Positions 52,905-60,668 of a DNA stretch of 64,000 nucleotides are shown in pieces (position 1 is the first letter of the stretch; the number at the start of each line of letters is the position of its first letter). A model generated the notes under the pieces. It had not been told where the DNA came from. It ran no database searches and was given only the letters and a program-made list of their open reading frames with translations. The stretch is from Romboutsia lituseburensis. Its GTDB lineage: Bacteria > Bacillota > Clostridia > Peptostreptococcales > Peptostreptococcaceae. The stretch is taken from positions 3,534,001-3,598,000 of the forward strand of contig NZ_JANQBQ010000001.1 in assembly GCF_024723825.1 (NCBI RefSeq), in the 5' to 3' direction. Made by a program: the position numbers and the translations under genes.

Positions 52905-53659
52905 TGATAGTAGTAAAAGATTTAATAAAAAAATATTCAAATAAAACTGTTGTAGATAATGTTTCTATAAATATAGAAAAAGGAAAGATAACTTCATTTA
53001 TAGGTCCAAATGGAGCTGGTAAAAGTACTGCTTTATCGATGATAACTAGACTTATGAAAAAAGATGGAGGAAAGATAATAATAGATGGAAGAAATCTAGA
53101 TGAATGGAATAACAAGGAACTATCTAAAAAGATCGCTATACTTAAACAATCTAATAATGTAAATTTAAAACTTACAATAAGAGAGTTAGTTAGCTTTGGA
53201 AGATTCCCGCATAGCCAAGGAAGACTTACTGATGAAGATAATAAGTATATCGATGAAGCTATTGAGTATATGAAACTTAAAAATATAGAAGATAAATACT
53301 TAGATGAACTAAGTGGAGGTCAAAAGCAAAGGGCATATATAGCAATGGTTATAGCTCAAAATACGGAATATGTATTTTTAGATGAACCACTTAACAATCT
53401 AGATATGAAGCACTCAGTAGAAATGATGAAAGTACTTAGAAATTTATGTGATGAATTAGGAAAAACAGTTGTTTTAGTAATGCATGATATAAACTATACA
53501 TCTTGTTATTCAGATTACATAGTAGCTCTTAAAGATGGTAAAATAGCTAGTTATGGAACTCGTGATGAAATAATAAATAAAGAAACTCTAGAATCGATTT
53601 ACGAAATGGAGTTTAATATAACTGAAATAAACGGAGAAAAGATTTGTGTTTATTTCTAA
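52904..53659 (+). CDS. yclP: Iron-siderophore ABC transporter ATPase (YclP-like)
   Basis: 251-aa ABC ATPase: Walker A GPNGAGKST, signature LSGGQKQR, Walker B YVFLDEPLNNLD, switch VMHDINY. It energises the YclN/YclO permease pair. Its start overlaps the stop of the upstream gene by one base. Confidence 0.93.
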   Translation: MIVVKDLIKKYSNKTVVDNVSINIEKGKITSFIGPNGAGKSTALSMITRLMKKDGGKIIIDGRNLDEWNNKELSKKIAILKQSNNVNLKLTIRELVSFGRFPHSQGRLTDEDNKYIDEAIEYMKLKNIEDKYLDELSGGQKQRAYIAMVIAQNTEYVFLDEPLNNLDMKHSVEMMKVLRNLCDELGKTVVLVMHDINYTSCYSDYIVALKDGKIASYGTRDEIINKETLESIYEMEFNITEINGEKICVYF

Positions 53660-53677
53660 AAAATTTTAAATATGTAT

Positions 53678-53692
53678 TGATAAAGATAATCA
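53678..53692. promoter_or_regulatory. Fur box upstream of the binding-protein gene
   Basis: TGATAAAGATAATCA lies in the 91-base gap before the YclQ-like gene, suggesting an additional iron-regulated promoter that allows extra expression of the binding protein. Confidence 0.65.
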
Positions 53693-53750
53693 ATACAAAG
53701 TAATAAAATAAATCAATCAATAATATAAAAATAAGAGAGGACAAAATAAA

Positions 53751-54710
53751 ATGAATAAAAAAGTAGCATTAATATCAGGATTAGCAATAGTTGGAATAAT
53801 AGGAGGTATGTTAGTATTTTCAAATAAAGGAAAAGAAGAAGTTAAGGAAAATACTAAGGAAGTTGTAAAAGTAGAACATGCCTTAGGAAGTACAGAAGTT
53901 GCTGAAAATCCAGAAAAAATAGTAGTATTTGATTACGCAGCACTAGATGCAATGGAAACTTTAGATATAGATGGAGTAGTTGGAGTTGCTAAAGGTTCTT
54001 CTATACCTAAATATTTAAATAAGTATGAAGGAGACCAATACGCAAACGTAGGAGGATTAAAAGAGCCAGATTTAGAAAAAATAAATGAGCTTGACCCAGA
54101 TTTAATAATAATAAATGGAAGACAACATAGTTTTTATGATAAACTAAATCAAATAGCACCAACTATATCACTATCTAAGGAAGATGGAAAGTATATGGAA
54201 AGCTTTAGCCATAACATGGAAGTTTTAGGTGATATATTTAATAAAGAAGAAAAAGTAGATCAAGAGTTAGCTAAAATAGATAAAAAAATAGAGAAAATAA
54301 ATAAACAAATAACTGATAAAGGTTATAAAGCAACTACTTTAATGGTTAGTGATGGTACTTTAAGTGTGTTTGGTAAAGATTCAAGATTTGGTTTAATATA
54401 CAAAAACTTAGGATTTAAAAATACTGATGAAAATGTTAAAACAGCAGACCATGGACAAGATGTTTCATTTGAATATGTAGCAAGCCAAGATTCTGATTAT
54501 ATGTTTGTAATAGATAAGTCAGTTATATCTAGCGATAAAGATCAAAAGCCAGCAGCTGAAATTTTAAATAATGATTTAATAAACAATACAAAAGTAGCTA
54601 AAGAAAATAATATAGTTTATTTAGATACACATGCTTGGTATTTAAGTGACGGTGGATTTATATCTACAAATAACATGATAGATGAAATATCTAAAGCAAT
54701 AAATAAATAA
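53751..54710 (+). CDS. yclQ: Siderophore-binding protein (YclQ-like) without lipobox
   Basis: 319-aa periplasmic-binding-protein-like component (PF01497): VEHALGSTEVAENPEKIVVFDYAALDAMETL, EPDLEKINELDPDLIIINGRQ, SDGTLSVFGKDSRFGLIYKNLGF, LDTHAWYLSDGGF. It resembles YclQ-type catecholate/petrobactin receptors. The N-terminus (KVALISGLAIVGIIGGMLVFSN) is hydrophobic but contains no cysteine, so it cannot be a classical lipoprotein; it is probably held by an uncleaved N-terminal helix. AGAGAGGACA precedes the ATG. A strong terminator follows. Confidence 0.88.
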   Translation: MNKKVALISGLAIVGIIGGMLVFSNKGKEEVKENTKEVVKVEHALGSTEVAENPEKIVVFDYAALDAMETLDIDGVVGVAKGSSIPKYLNKYEGDQYANVGGLKEPDLEKINELDPDLIIINGRQHSFYDKLNQIAPTISLSKEDGKYMESFSHNMEVLGDIFNKEEKVDQELAKIDKKIEKINKQITDKGYKATTLMVSDGTLSVFGKDSRFGLIYKNLGFKNTDENVKTADHGQDVSFEYVASQDSDYMFVIDKSVISSDKDQKPAAEILNNDLINNTKVAKENNIVYLDTHAWYLSDGGFISTNNMIDEISKAINK

Positions 54711-54721
54711 TAGTAAGTATT

Positions 54722-54770
54722 AAAGTTGTATGATATCTAAAGTTTAGCTATCATACAACTTTAAATTTTT
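54722..54770 (+). terminator. Intrinsic terminator of the ycl-like operon
   Basis: AAAGTTGTATGATA pairs perfectly with TATCATACAACTTT around a 13-nt loop, followed by AAATTTTT. Confidence 0.85.
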
Positions 54771-54913
54771 ATATAAAGGTTATTTAATAAATATTTTTAT
54801 ATAAAATAAAAACAGTATAGTAAATAAAAAAATTTAATAATATATAATTTAAGTAAAGTTAGTTTATATACGTGTCGAAAAGTGTATAAATATAAGGAAG
54901 AGGAGGTTTGAAA

Positions 54914-56614
54914 ATGTTAAAAGAATTTATAAAATATTATAGGCCATATAAAAAGCTATTTGCACTAGATTTACTAGCAGCATTTACAGTAGCATTATGT
55001 GATTTAGTATATCCTATGATAACAAGAAATATAATGGACGATGTTGTTCCAAATAAAGATACAAGAATGCTTTTAGTATTTGCAGTAACTTTACTAGGAA
55101 TATTTATTTTAAAGGCAGGTCTTAATTACTTTATGCAGTATTGGGGCCATGTGGTAGGTGTAAGAATGCAGGCAGATATGAGAAGTTATGTATTTACACA
55201 TCTTCAAAAGTTACCTAACGCATATTTTAATGACAATAAAAGTGGTGTCATAATGTCTAGAATTATAAACGACCTTATGGAAGTTTCAGAATTAGCACAT
55301 CATGGTCCTGAGGACTTATTTATATCATTAGTAATGTTAGTAGGAGCATTTTTCATATTAATAGGAATAAATGTAGAACTTACTTTAATTGTATTTGCAA
55401 TATTACCAATAATACTTTTATACGCTATAACGCAAAGAAAGAGAATGAATAAAGCATTCAAAGAAACTAGAGTAAGAACAGGTGATGTTAATGCAACTCT
55501 TGAAAATAGTATAGCTGGTATGAAAGTTACAAAGTCATTTTGTACTCAAAAAGAAGAATTAGAAAAATTTAATGAAAGTAATAACATATTTAAACATGCA
55601 AGAGAAAGTGCATATAAAGTAATGGCTGAGTACTTCTCAGGAATGTTTTTACTTATAGATATTCTTGAATTAGTAGTTTTAATAATAGCAGGTTATTTTA
55701 CTTATATGAACCGTATAACTTTAGGTGATTTTGCTGCATATTTACTTTATGTAAAGATGTTCATACAGCCGATTAGAAAATTAATAAACTTTACAGAACA
55801 ATACCAAAACGGTATGACTGGATTTGAAAGATTCATAGAGATAATAAATGAAGAAACTGAAAAAGAATGTGAAAACCCAATCGAATTAAAAAATGTAGAA
55901 GGTAATATAGAAATAGAGAATGTTTCGTTTAGATATGAAAATAACAATGAGGTATTAAGTAACTTGAGCTTATCAGTAGAAGCTGGAAAAACTATAGCAT
56001 TAGTTGGTCCGTCTGGTGGAGGAAAAACTACACTATGTAATCTTATACCAAGATTCTTTGATTTTGAAGAAGGAAGTATAAAGATAGATGGAATAGATGT
56101 TAAAGATGTAAGCTTAGATTCTCTTAGAAAAAATATAGGTGTAGTAGCCCAAGATGTGTTCTTATTTACAGGTACTATAAGAGATAATATAGTAATAGGT
56201 AAAACTAATGCAAGTGAAGAAGAAGTAATTGAAGCCTGTAAAAAAGCTAAAATACATGATTTTATACAAAGTTTACCAGAAGGCTATGATACGTATATTG
56301 GTGAAAGAGGCGTAAAATTATCAGGTGGACAAAAACAAAGAGTATCTATAGCTAGAATATTCTTAAAAAATCCTCCTATAATGATATTAGATGAAGCTAC
56401 ATCAGCACTTGATAATGTAACTGAATATGAAATACAAAAATCTCTTGAAGAATTAAGTAGTGATAGAACTAACTTGGTTGTAGCTCATAGATTATCTACT
56501 ATTAAAAATGCAGATGAAATAATAGTTTTAACAGATAATGGAATTGAAGAAAGAGGAACTCATGAAGAGTTAATTAAAAAGGGTGGAGTATATAGTAAGC
56601 TTCATAGAAAATAA
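54914..56614 (+). CDS. ABC exporter (fused permease and ATPase)
   Basis: 566-aa half-transporter working as a dimer. Six helices (about 15-310; type I exporter fold, FMQYWGHVVGVRMQADMR, HLQKLPNAYFNDNKSGVIMSRI) precede the ATPase with Walker A GPSGGGKTT, Q-loop VAQDVFLFTGTI, signature LSGGQKQR, Walker B IMILDEATSALD and VAHRLST. The start is ATG 54914 behind AGGAGG; TTG 54908 overlaps that site's spacer. It has no visible Fur box. The substrate is unknown; multidrug, lipid or peptide export are all possible. Confidence 0.92.
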   Translation: MLKEFIKYYRPYKKLFALDLLAAFTVALCDLVYPMITRNIMDDVVPNKDTRMLLVFAVTLLGIFILKAGLNYFMQYWGHVVGVRMQADMRSYVFTHLQKLPNAYFNDNKSGVIMSRIINDLMEVSELAHHGPEDLFISLVMLVGAFFILIGINVELTLIVFAILPIILLYAITQRKRMNKAFKETRVRTGDVNATLENSIAGMKVTKSFCTQKEELEKFNESNNIFKHARESAYKVMAEYFSGMFLLIDILELVVLIIAGYFTYMNRITLGDFAAYLLYVKMFIQPIRKLINFTEQYQNGMTGFERFIEIINEETEKECENPIELKNVEGNIEIENVSFRYENNNEVLSNLSLSVEAGKTIALVGPSGGGKTTLCNLIPRFFDFEEGSIKIDGIDVKDVSLDSLRKNIGVVAQDVFLFTGTIRDNIVIGKTNASEEEVIEACKKAKIHDFIQSLPEGYDTYIGERGVKLSGGQKQRVSIARIFLKNPPIMILDEATSALDNVTEYEIQKSLEELSSDRTNLVVAHRLSTIKNADEIIVLTDNGIEERGTHEELIKKGGVYSKLHRK

Positions 56615-56624
56615 AACTTATAAA

Positions 56625-56970
56625 ATATTTGATATATCAGACTACACAAAATCAGTTGCACATCAATTAATGAATTCTGCATCATTCTTAGTTGTATTTA
56701 TGTCTGTATCAACAATACTTACAAAAGGTATACTTAGAGCTGGTGGAGACACTAAGTTTTTAATGATAGCAGATGTACTATTTTTATGTCTGGTATCTAT
56801 ACCATTAGGTTATGTAGCAGCAATTGTATTAAATTTACTACCTTATTACTTTAAAAATAGACGAAGCAATAAAAGGTCTTTGGTGTATAACTAGACTTTT
56901 AAGTAAAAAATGGATAAGACATATAAATCATGAATCGAGAACAAGTATAGAGACTGAAGTAGTTAATTAA
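56625..56970 (+). pseudogene. Remnant of a MATE-family efflux transporter
   Basis: Directly after the ABC exporter, one frame reads SVAHQLMNSASFLVVFMSVSTILTKGILRAGGDTKFLMIADVLFLCLVSIPLGYVAA, the penultimate helices of a MATE transporter; after about 56848 the frame changes and reads TLKIDEAIKGLWCITRLLSKKWIRHI to TAA 56968-56970, the typical MATE C-terminus. The first three quarters of the gene are missing and the rest is frameshifted, so this is a dead 3' fragment. Confidence 0.8.
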
Positions 56971-56971
56971 T

Positions 56972-57011
56972 AAAAAGCCTAACTTTTATATTATTAAAAG
57001 TTAGGCTTTTT
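56972..57011. terminator. Bidirectional terminator
   Basis: AAAAAGCCTAACTTTTA pairs perfectly with TAAAAGTTAGGCTTTTT (17 bp) between the MATE remnant and the convergent membrane-protein gene. Confidence 0.9.
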
Positions 57012-57012
57012 A

Positions 57013-57504
57013 TTAATTTATAGCATTTTCAATTCTTTTATAAATTAAGGAACATATGAAATTTAAAACAAAACAATAAACAAAACCAAATACCAAGATA
57101 AGACACTGAGATAATAAATTAAATGAGTAAGCAAATCCAATTAAATTAATACCAATAATAAAAGTCACCGCATTTATTGATAATAACAATATTATCCCTG
57201 AAATTGTACAAATCAAATACTTATTATCTATATAGTTGTTAAAAAATCCAAGTACTAATCCTAAAAGACCGTTTGTAAATAAAAATATCAGATTTTCATG
57301 TGGGTTTATAAAAGTTATTAGTATAAAAGCAACTATATAACTTAAAAAGCCTAGAGTTAAATGTTTTCTAGTTATTATATAAATTGGTATGGAACTAAAA
57401 ATAGTTAAGATTATAAAAATCTCAGAAAAGAAAGCAGGTATACACTGAAATATAGAACTAATAACAGCCATCAATGCTCCTAAAGCTAAGTATTTAATTT
57501 TCAT
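57013..57504 (-). CDS. Polytopic membrane protein of unknown function
   Basis: 163 aa, starting MKIKYLALGALMAVISSIFQCIP at ATG 57504, behind GGAGGTATATT; the upstream in-frame ATG at 57537 has no ribosome site. Five or six hydrophobic segments with few charges. The pattern (small Gly/Ala-rich first helix, NPHENLIFLFTNGLLGLVLGFF) recalls ECF-transporter S components or DUF2232-like proteins, but I cannot assign a family with confidence. Confidence 0.6.
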   Translation of the reverse strand: MKIKYLALGALMAVISSIFQCIPAFFSEIFIILTIFSSIPIYIITRKHLTLGFLSYIVAFILITFINPHENLIFLFTNGLLGLVLGFFNNYIDNKYLICTISGIILLLSINAVTFIIGINLIGFAYSFNLLSQCLILVFGFVYCFVLNFICSLIYKRIENAIN

Positions 57505-57724
57505 AATATACCTCCAAATAAAAGTTTTATTATACATTATGAAAAAAATGATTTAAGTGATAAATTAACATCTTTAAAATGATTTTAGCGTAATTAGGAA
57601 GGTTTAAATTAAAAATAAGATTTATATAAAATTAGCTTTAAAATTAAATATTTTTTACATATAGGTAAAATTTGGTATAATGTCTAATGGCACAAGATAA
57701 AAACTAAAGGGGGTGAAGGTTAAT

Positions 57725-58156
57725 ATGAAAAAAGGAATCTACTTTTTTATTATAATTTTAACGTTATTTTCTTTAGCTGGTTGTAGCATAGAGGATAGAG
57801 TAAATAATGCTAAAGTAACTATTGGAAAATCTGAAAAGTTTAGCGAAGAAGAAATAAAGGAAGCTATAGAATGTACAAAAGAAAACTTTAAAAGCTTTGA
57901 TGGATGTACACTTACTGATATATGGTATGATGAAGAAAAATCGAATAAGCTAACTCAAGACCATTTAGAATATGGTGGTGGATATGAAGTTGGTAATACT
58001 GATGAAAATACAATTGTATTAATGTCTAATTTTGATGTAGGTAGCTCAGGAGGAGATGGTAGCTTAGAGCCTAACTCAACTTATACTGATTGGCAGTGGG
58101 ATTTAGTTAGAGATAGTAAAAGTGAAAAATGGAAAGTTGTAAGCTGGGGTTATTAA
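57725..58156 (+). CDS. Small lipoprotein, DUF4829-like
   Basis: 143 aa, lipobox SLAGC near residue 21, mature domain with FSEEEIKEAIECTKENFKSFDGCTLTDIWYDEEKS and a C-terminal WQWDLVRDSKSEKWKVVSWGY. Two paired Cys in the mature part may form a disulfide. The closing pattern is like the protein at 13969-14475. ATG 57725 lies behind AGGGGGTGAAGG; the in-frame GTG 57713 is inside that site. Function unknown. Confidence 0.65.
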   Translation: MKKGIYFFIIILTLFSLAGCSIEDRVNNAKVTIGKSEKFSEEEIKEAIECTKENFKSFDGCTLTDIWYDEEKSNKLTQDHLEYGGGYEVGNTDENTIVLMSNFDVGSSGGDGSLEPNSTYTDWQWDLVRDSKSEKWKVVSWGY

Positions 58157-58315
58157 TTTATTATTTATACAGTATGAAAAGCCATAAATTACAATGCAAT
58201 AATAAAAGCGTTGTAGATATCATAAGGCTGATATTTTAATATTACATTTATATAGAAAAATTTTAAAAAATATTGTATACTGATATTAGTACCAGGTGAT
58301 AAAAAGGAGAAATAT

Positions 58316-59281
58316 ATGACATCAAAAAAGAAAAAAGCACTTATAATAAGTACATCTATATTAGTTTTAACATTTTTAATAATATCAGTTGTAGTTGGTT
58401 ATTTAGTTTATGACGGTTCAGTAGGTTCTGAGCAAACAATAAAAAATGAAGATGTAATGGAAGTATTTTCAAATAGAGAAAATAAACCATTAGAAAATTT
58501 AAAAAATTATAAGCATGAAGATATAATGATAGATTCACCTCAAAATGGATATGAAGTTGAAACTATGTTTATAAAATCTAATAAAGAAACAGAGAATACT
58601 ATAATACTTGTTCATGGAATAGAAAGCTATTATTATGAATACTTAGAAAAAGCATTTGAATATTTAGAAAGAGGATATAATGTAGTACTATACAATCAAA
58701 GGCATACAGGAAATACAGGCGGAGATGATTATACTTTTGGATTATATGAAAGATATGATTTAGATAATGTAGCAAAGTATATTAAACAAAAGTATCCTAA
58801 TGGATTATTAGGGGCTCATGGTCACTCTATGGGGGCAGCGACAGTTGTTATGCATTCTAAAATAAATGAAAAAAATAAATATGTAGATTTTTATATAGCA
58901 GATTCACCATATCATGAAATGGCAGATGCAATAAGATTAGGCATAGAAGATAAAAATATACCATTATTACCAGTAGGATATGCAAGAGCTATGGGTAATA
59001 TTTATACTAAAGTTAAATCAGGATTTAGTTATGATGACGTTAAACCATATGAAGCTGTTCAAAATATAACAGTTCCTATGTTTTTAATACATGGAAAAGA
59101 AGATAAGGTATGTGCACCAGAAAGTAGCAAAATAATATACGATAATATACCTCACAATAATAAAGAGTTATGGTTAGTAGATAATGTACAACATGTTAAT
59201 GCCTATGATAAAGTAGGAGATGAATACTTTGATAGAATAATAAACTTTATAAATAATAAAGTTATAACAAATAACAAATAA
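58316..59281 (+). CDS. Alpha/beta hydrolase, membrane-anchored
   Basis: 321 aa. One N-terminal transmembrane helix (about 8-32) followed by a serine hydrolase fold: oxyanion region ILVHGIESY, nucleophile elbow GAHGHSMGAA (Ser), acid Asp in IHGKEDKVCAP, and His in VQHVNAYD. This is the layout of YqiA/FrsA-like extracytoplasmic hydrolases of clostridia and bacilli. AAAAAGGAGA precedes the ATG and a terminator follows. Substrate unknown. Confidence 0.9.
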   Translation: MTSKKKKALIISTSILVLTFLIISVVVGYLVYDGSVGSEQTIKNEDVMEVFSNRENKPLENLKNYKHEDIMIDSPQNGYEVETMFIKSNKETENTIILVHGIESYYYEYLEKAFEYLERGYNVVLYNQRHTGNTGGDDYTFGLYERYDLDNVAKYIKQKYPNGLLGAHGHSMGAATVVMHSKINEKNKYVDFYIADSPYHEMADAIRLGIEDKNIPLLPVGYARAMGNIYTKVKSGFSYDDVKPYEAVQNITVPMFLIHGKEDKVCAPESSKIIYDNIPHNNKELWLVDNVQHVNAYDKVGDEYFDRIINFINNKVITNNK

Positions 59282-59294
59282 CAAATAAATAATA

Positions 59295-59335
59295 AAGGTG
59301 GCTAAGATGCATAATAGTATTTTAGCCACTTTTTA
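59295..59335 (+). terminator. Intrinsic terminator
   Basis: GTGGCTAA pairs with TTAGCCAC with A- and T-runs flanking, 15 bases after the hydrolase stop codon. Confidence 0.85.
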
Positions 59336-59337
59336 TG

Positions 59338-59425
59338 ATTAAGGGAATTATAACACATCAAAAACTGTGGATAAGCTATGAAGTATAGTAATATCAACAT
59401 CTTTGTGAAAGTAAAAAATGACATT
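59338..59425 (+). repeat. Left arm of the dispersed repeat, without its core
   Basis: ATTAAGGGAATTATAACAC...ACTGTGGATAAGC...AATATCAACA...AAATGACATT parallels the left arm of copy C (50608-50697) in order and spacing, but the GCAACGGACGAAG core is absent. Confidence 0.5.
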
Positions 59426-59426
59426 A

Positions 59427-60401
59427 TTAGTATATTATATTTATTAAATCACCACCATATTCCACACCTGTACTGTATCCTATATCTTTAAATAAAACTT
59501 TATTATTTTTAGTGTTTTCTAAAATAACATCAACTCGTCCGTTTAGAGTTTCATTTACTAAAGGAATCATATCTCCATTTTTAGGACCCATGCATAATAT
59601 AAAGTCATTTTTTTTCGTATAAGTTTTTAGTGTTAATCTCAAATCGCCTCTAGAAACTACAAGCTCGATATCTTTACCAATATATTTTAGCTCTAGTTTA
59701 CTTTTATTAATTGTAGTGAAGCTTAAAAAAGTTTTGCCAATAGTTAATCCTATTAAAAAGCCTCTAAAGTCTTTTATAGGAAATGGTATAGTTGCAAGAG
59801 AGCAAGTAATGCTTACATCCTTATTTCTAAAACTATTGCTTTGAATCCATATCCATGACTTGGGGAAGCTTTTACCCCAATTTTTTTCGATGTAGATTTT
59901 TCCACCACTAAAATCGATTAATTTATTATCTATTTCTAATTGACCAACTATATCACCATTTAAGACACATACCTGGCTATAGCATTCCATGAAGCTTAAA
60001 TAATTATAAAATCCCATACTTCCAGGATTTATAAATGAATCTTTCCACTTAACTATGTTTTTGAATTTTAATTTACCTTTTATAGATTTATTATCATACT
60101 TTAAATTTAAAATTATATTATCAAGAGCGAATACATTTGATTTTATACCTATTTTAAAATCATTATTATTAAATTTAAATTCATCTTTATTAAATTTTAA
60201 ATAATTATATTTTATATTAAAACCATCAACTATTTGAATAAAACTATGATGTTCATAAGGTGTCCTACCTAAAGATATGCCTGGAATAAAGGCAAATTTA
60301 TATAAATTATTTTTATCAACTATTTTAAAATACCATCCTTCAAAAAAATCTTTATTTTTATTAAATCCGTGATATAAGTCTGGTTTTTGGATTATATTCA
60401 T
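59427..60401 (-). CDS. Tocopherol-cyclase-like family protein
   Basis: 324 aa. The N-terminal motif (DLYHGFNKNKDFFEGWYFKIVDKN, FAFIPGISLG, HHSFIQIVDG) and the C-terminal VYLEKNWG-like KIYIEKNWGKSFPKSWIWIQSNSF are those of the tocopherol cyclase family (PF14249, lipocalin-like double barrel). No tocopherol pathway exists in clostridia, so the substrate must be another lipid or isoprenoid. The start is ATG 60401 behind TTGGAGGAC; the TTG at 60413 in the same frame is part of that site. Flanked on both sides by dispersed-repeat sequence. Confidence 0.82.
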   Translation of the reverse strand: MNIIQKPDLYHGFNKNKDFFEGWYFKIVDKNNLYKFAFIPGISLGRTPYEHHSFIQIVDGFNIKYNYLKFNKDEFKFNNNDFKIGIKSNVFALDNIILNLKYDNKSIKGKLKFKNIVKWKDSFINPGSMGFYNYLSFMECYSQVCVLNGDIVGQLEIDNKLIDFSGGKIYIEKNWGKSFPKSWIWIQSNSFRNKDVSITCSLATIPFPIKDFRGFLIGLTIGKTFLSFTTINKSKLELKYIGKDIELVVSRGDLRLTLKTYTKKNDFILCMGPKNGDMIPLVNETLNGRVDVILENTKNNKVLFKDIGYSTGVEYGGDLINIIY

Positions 60402-60440
60402 AAAGTCCTCCAATATATTTTAAATAAATTAATTCTATTA

Positions 60441-60587
60441 TAAAAAAGTCGCTTCGTTCCTGTCGCTAACGACTTCGTCTGTTGCTCAAAATGTTTTTTA
60501 TGCTCAAAGCCAATTTATTGATATAACTTACTTTCATGATTTATCAACAGAAAATGAAGTATCATGATATCCTTAAGCATAAAAAAT
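60441..60587 (-). repeat. Dispersed intergenic repeat, copy D
   Basis: Reverse-strand match to copy A (32940-33086) over about 147 bases, from TTTTTTATGCTTAAGGATAT through AAGTAAGTTATATCAA and TTTGAGCATAAAAAAC to the core GCAACAGACGAAGTCGTTAG and CGACAGGAACGAAGCGAC plus T-run. The AAGTCG/CGACTT pairing is intact. Confidence 0.82.
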
Positions 60588-60668
60588 AGCTTCTTTTTAT
60601 AATAATTACTTATTTTAATGGGAAATATACTATATTATGGACAAATTAAAAAAATAAGGAGAATAAAA

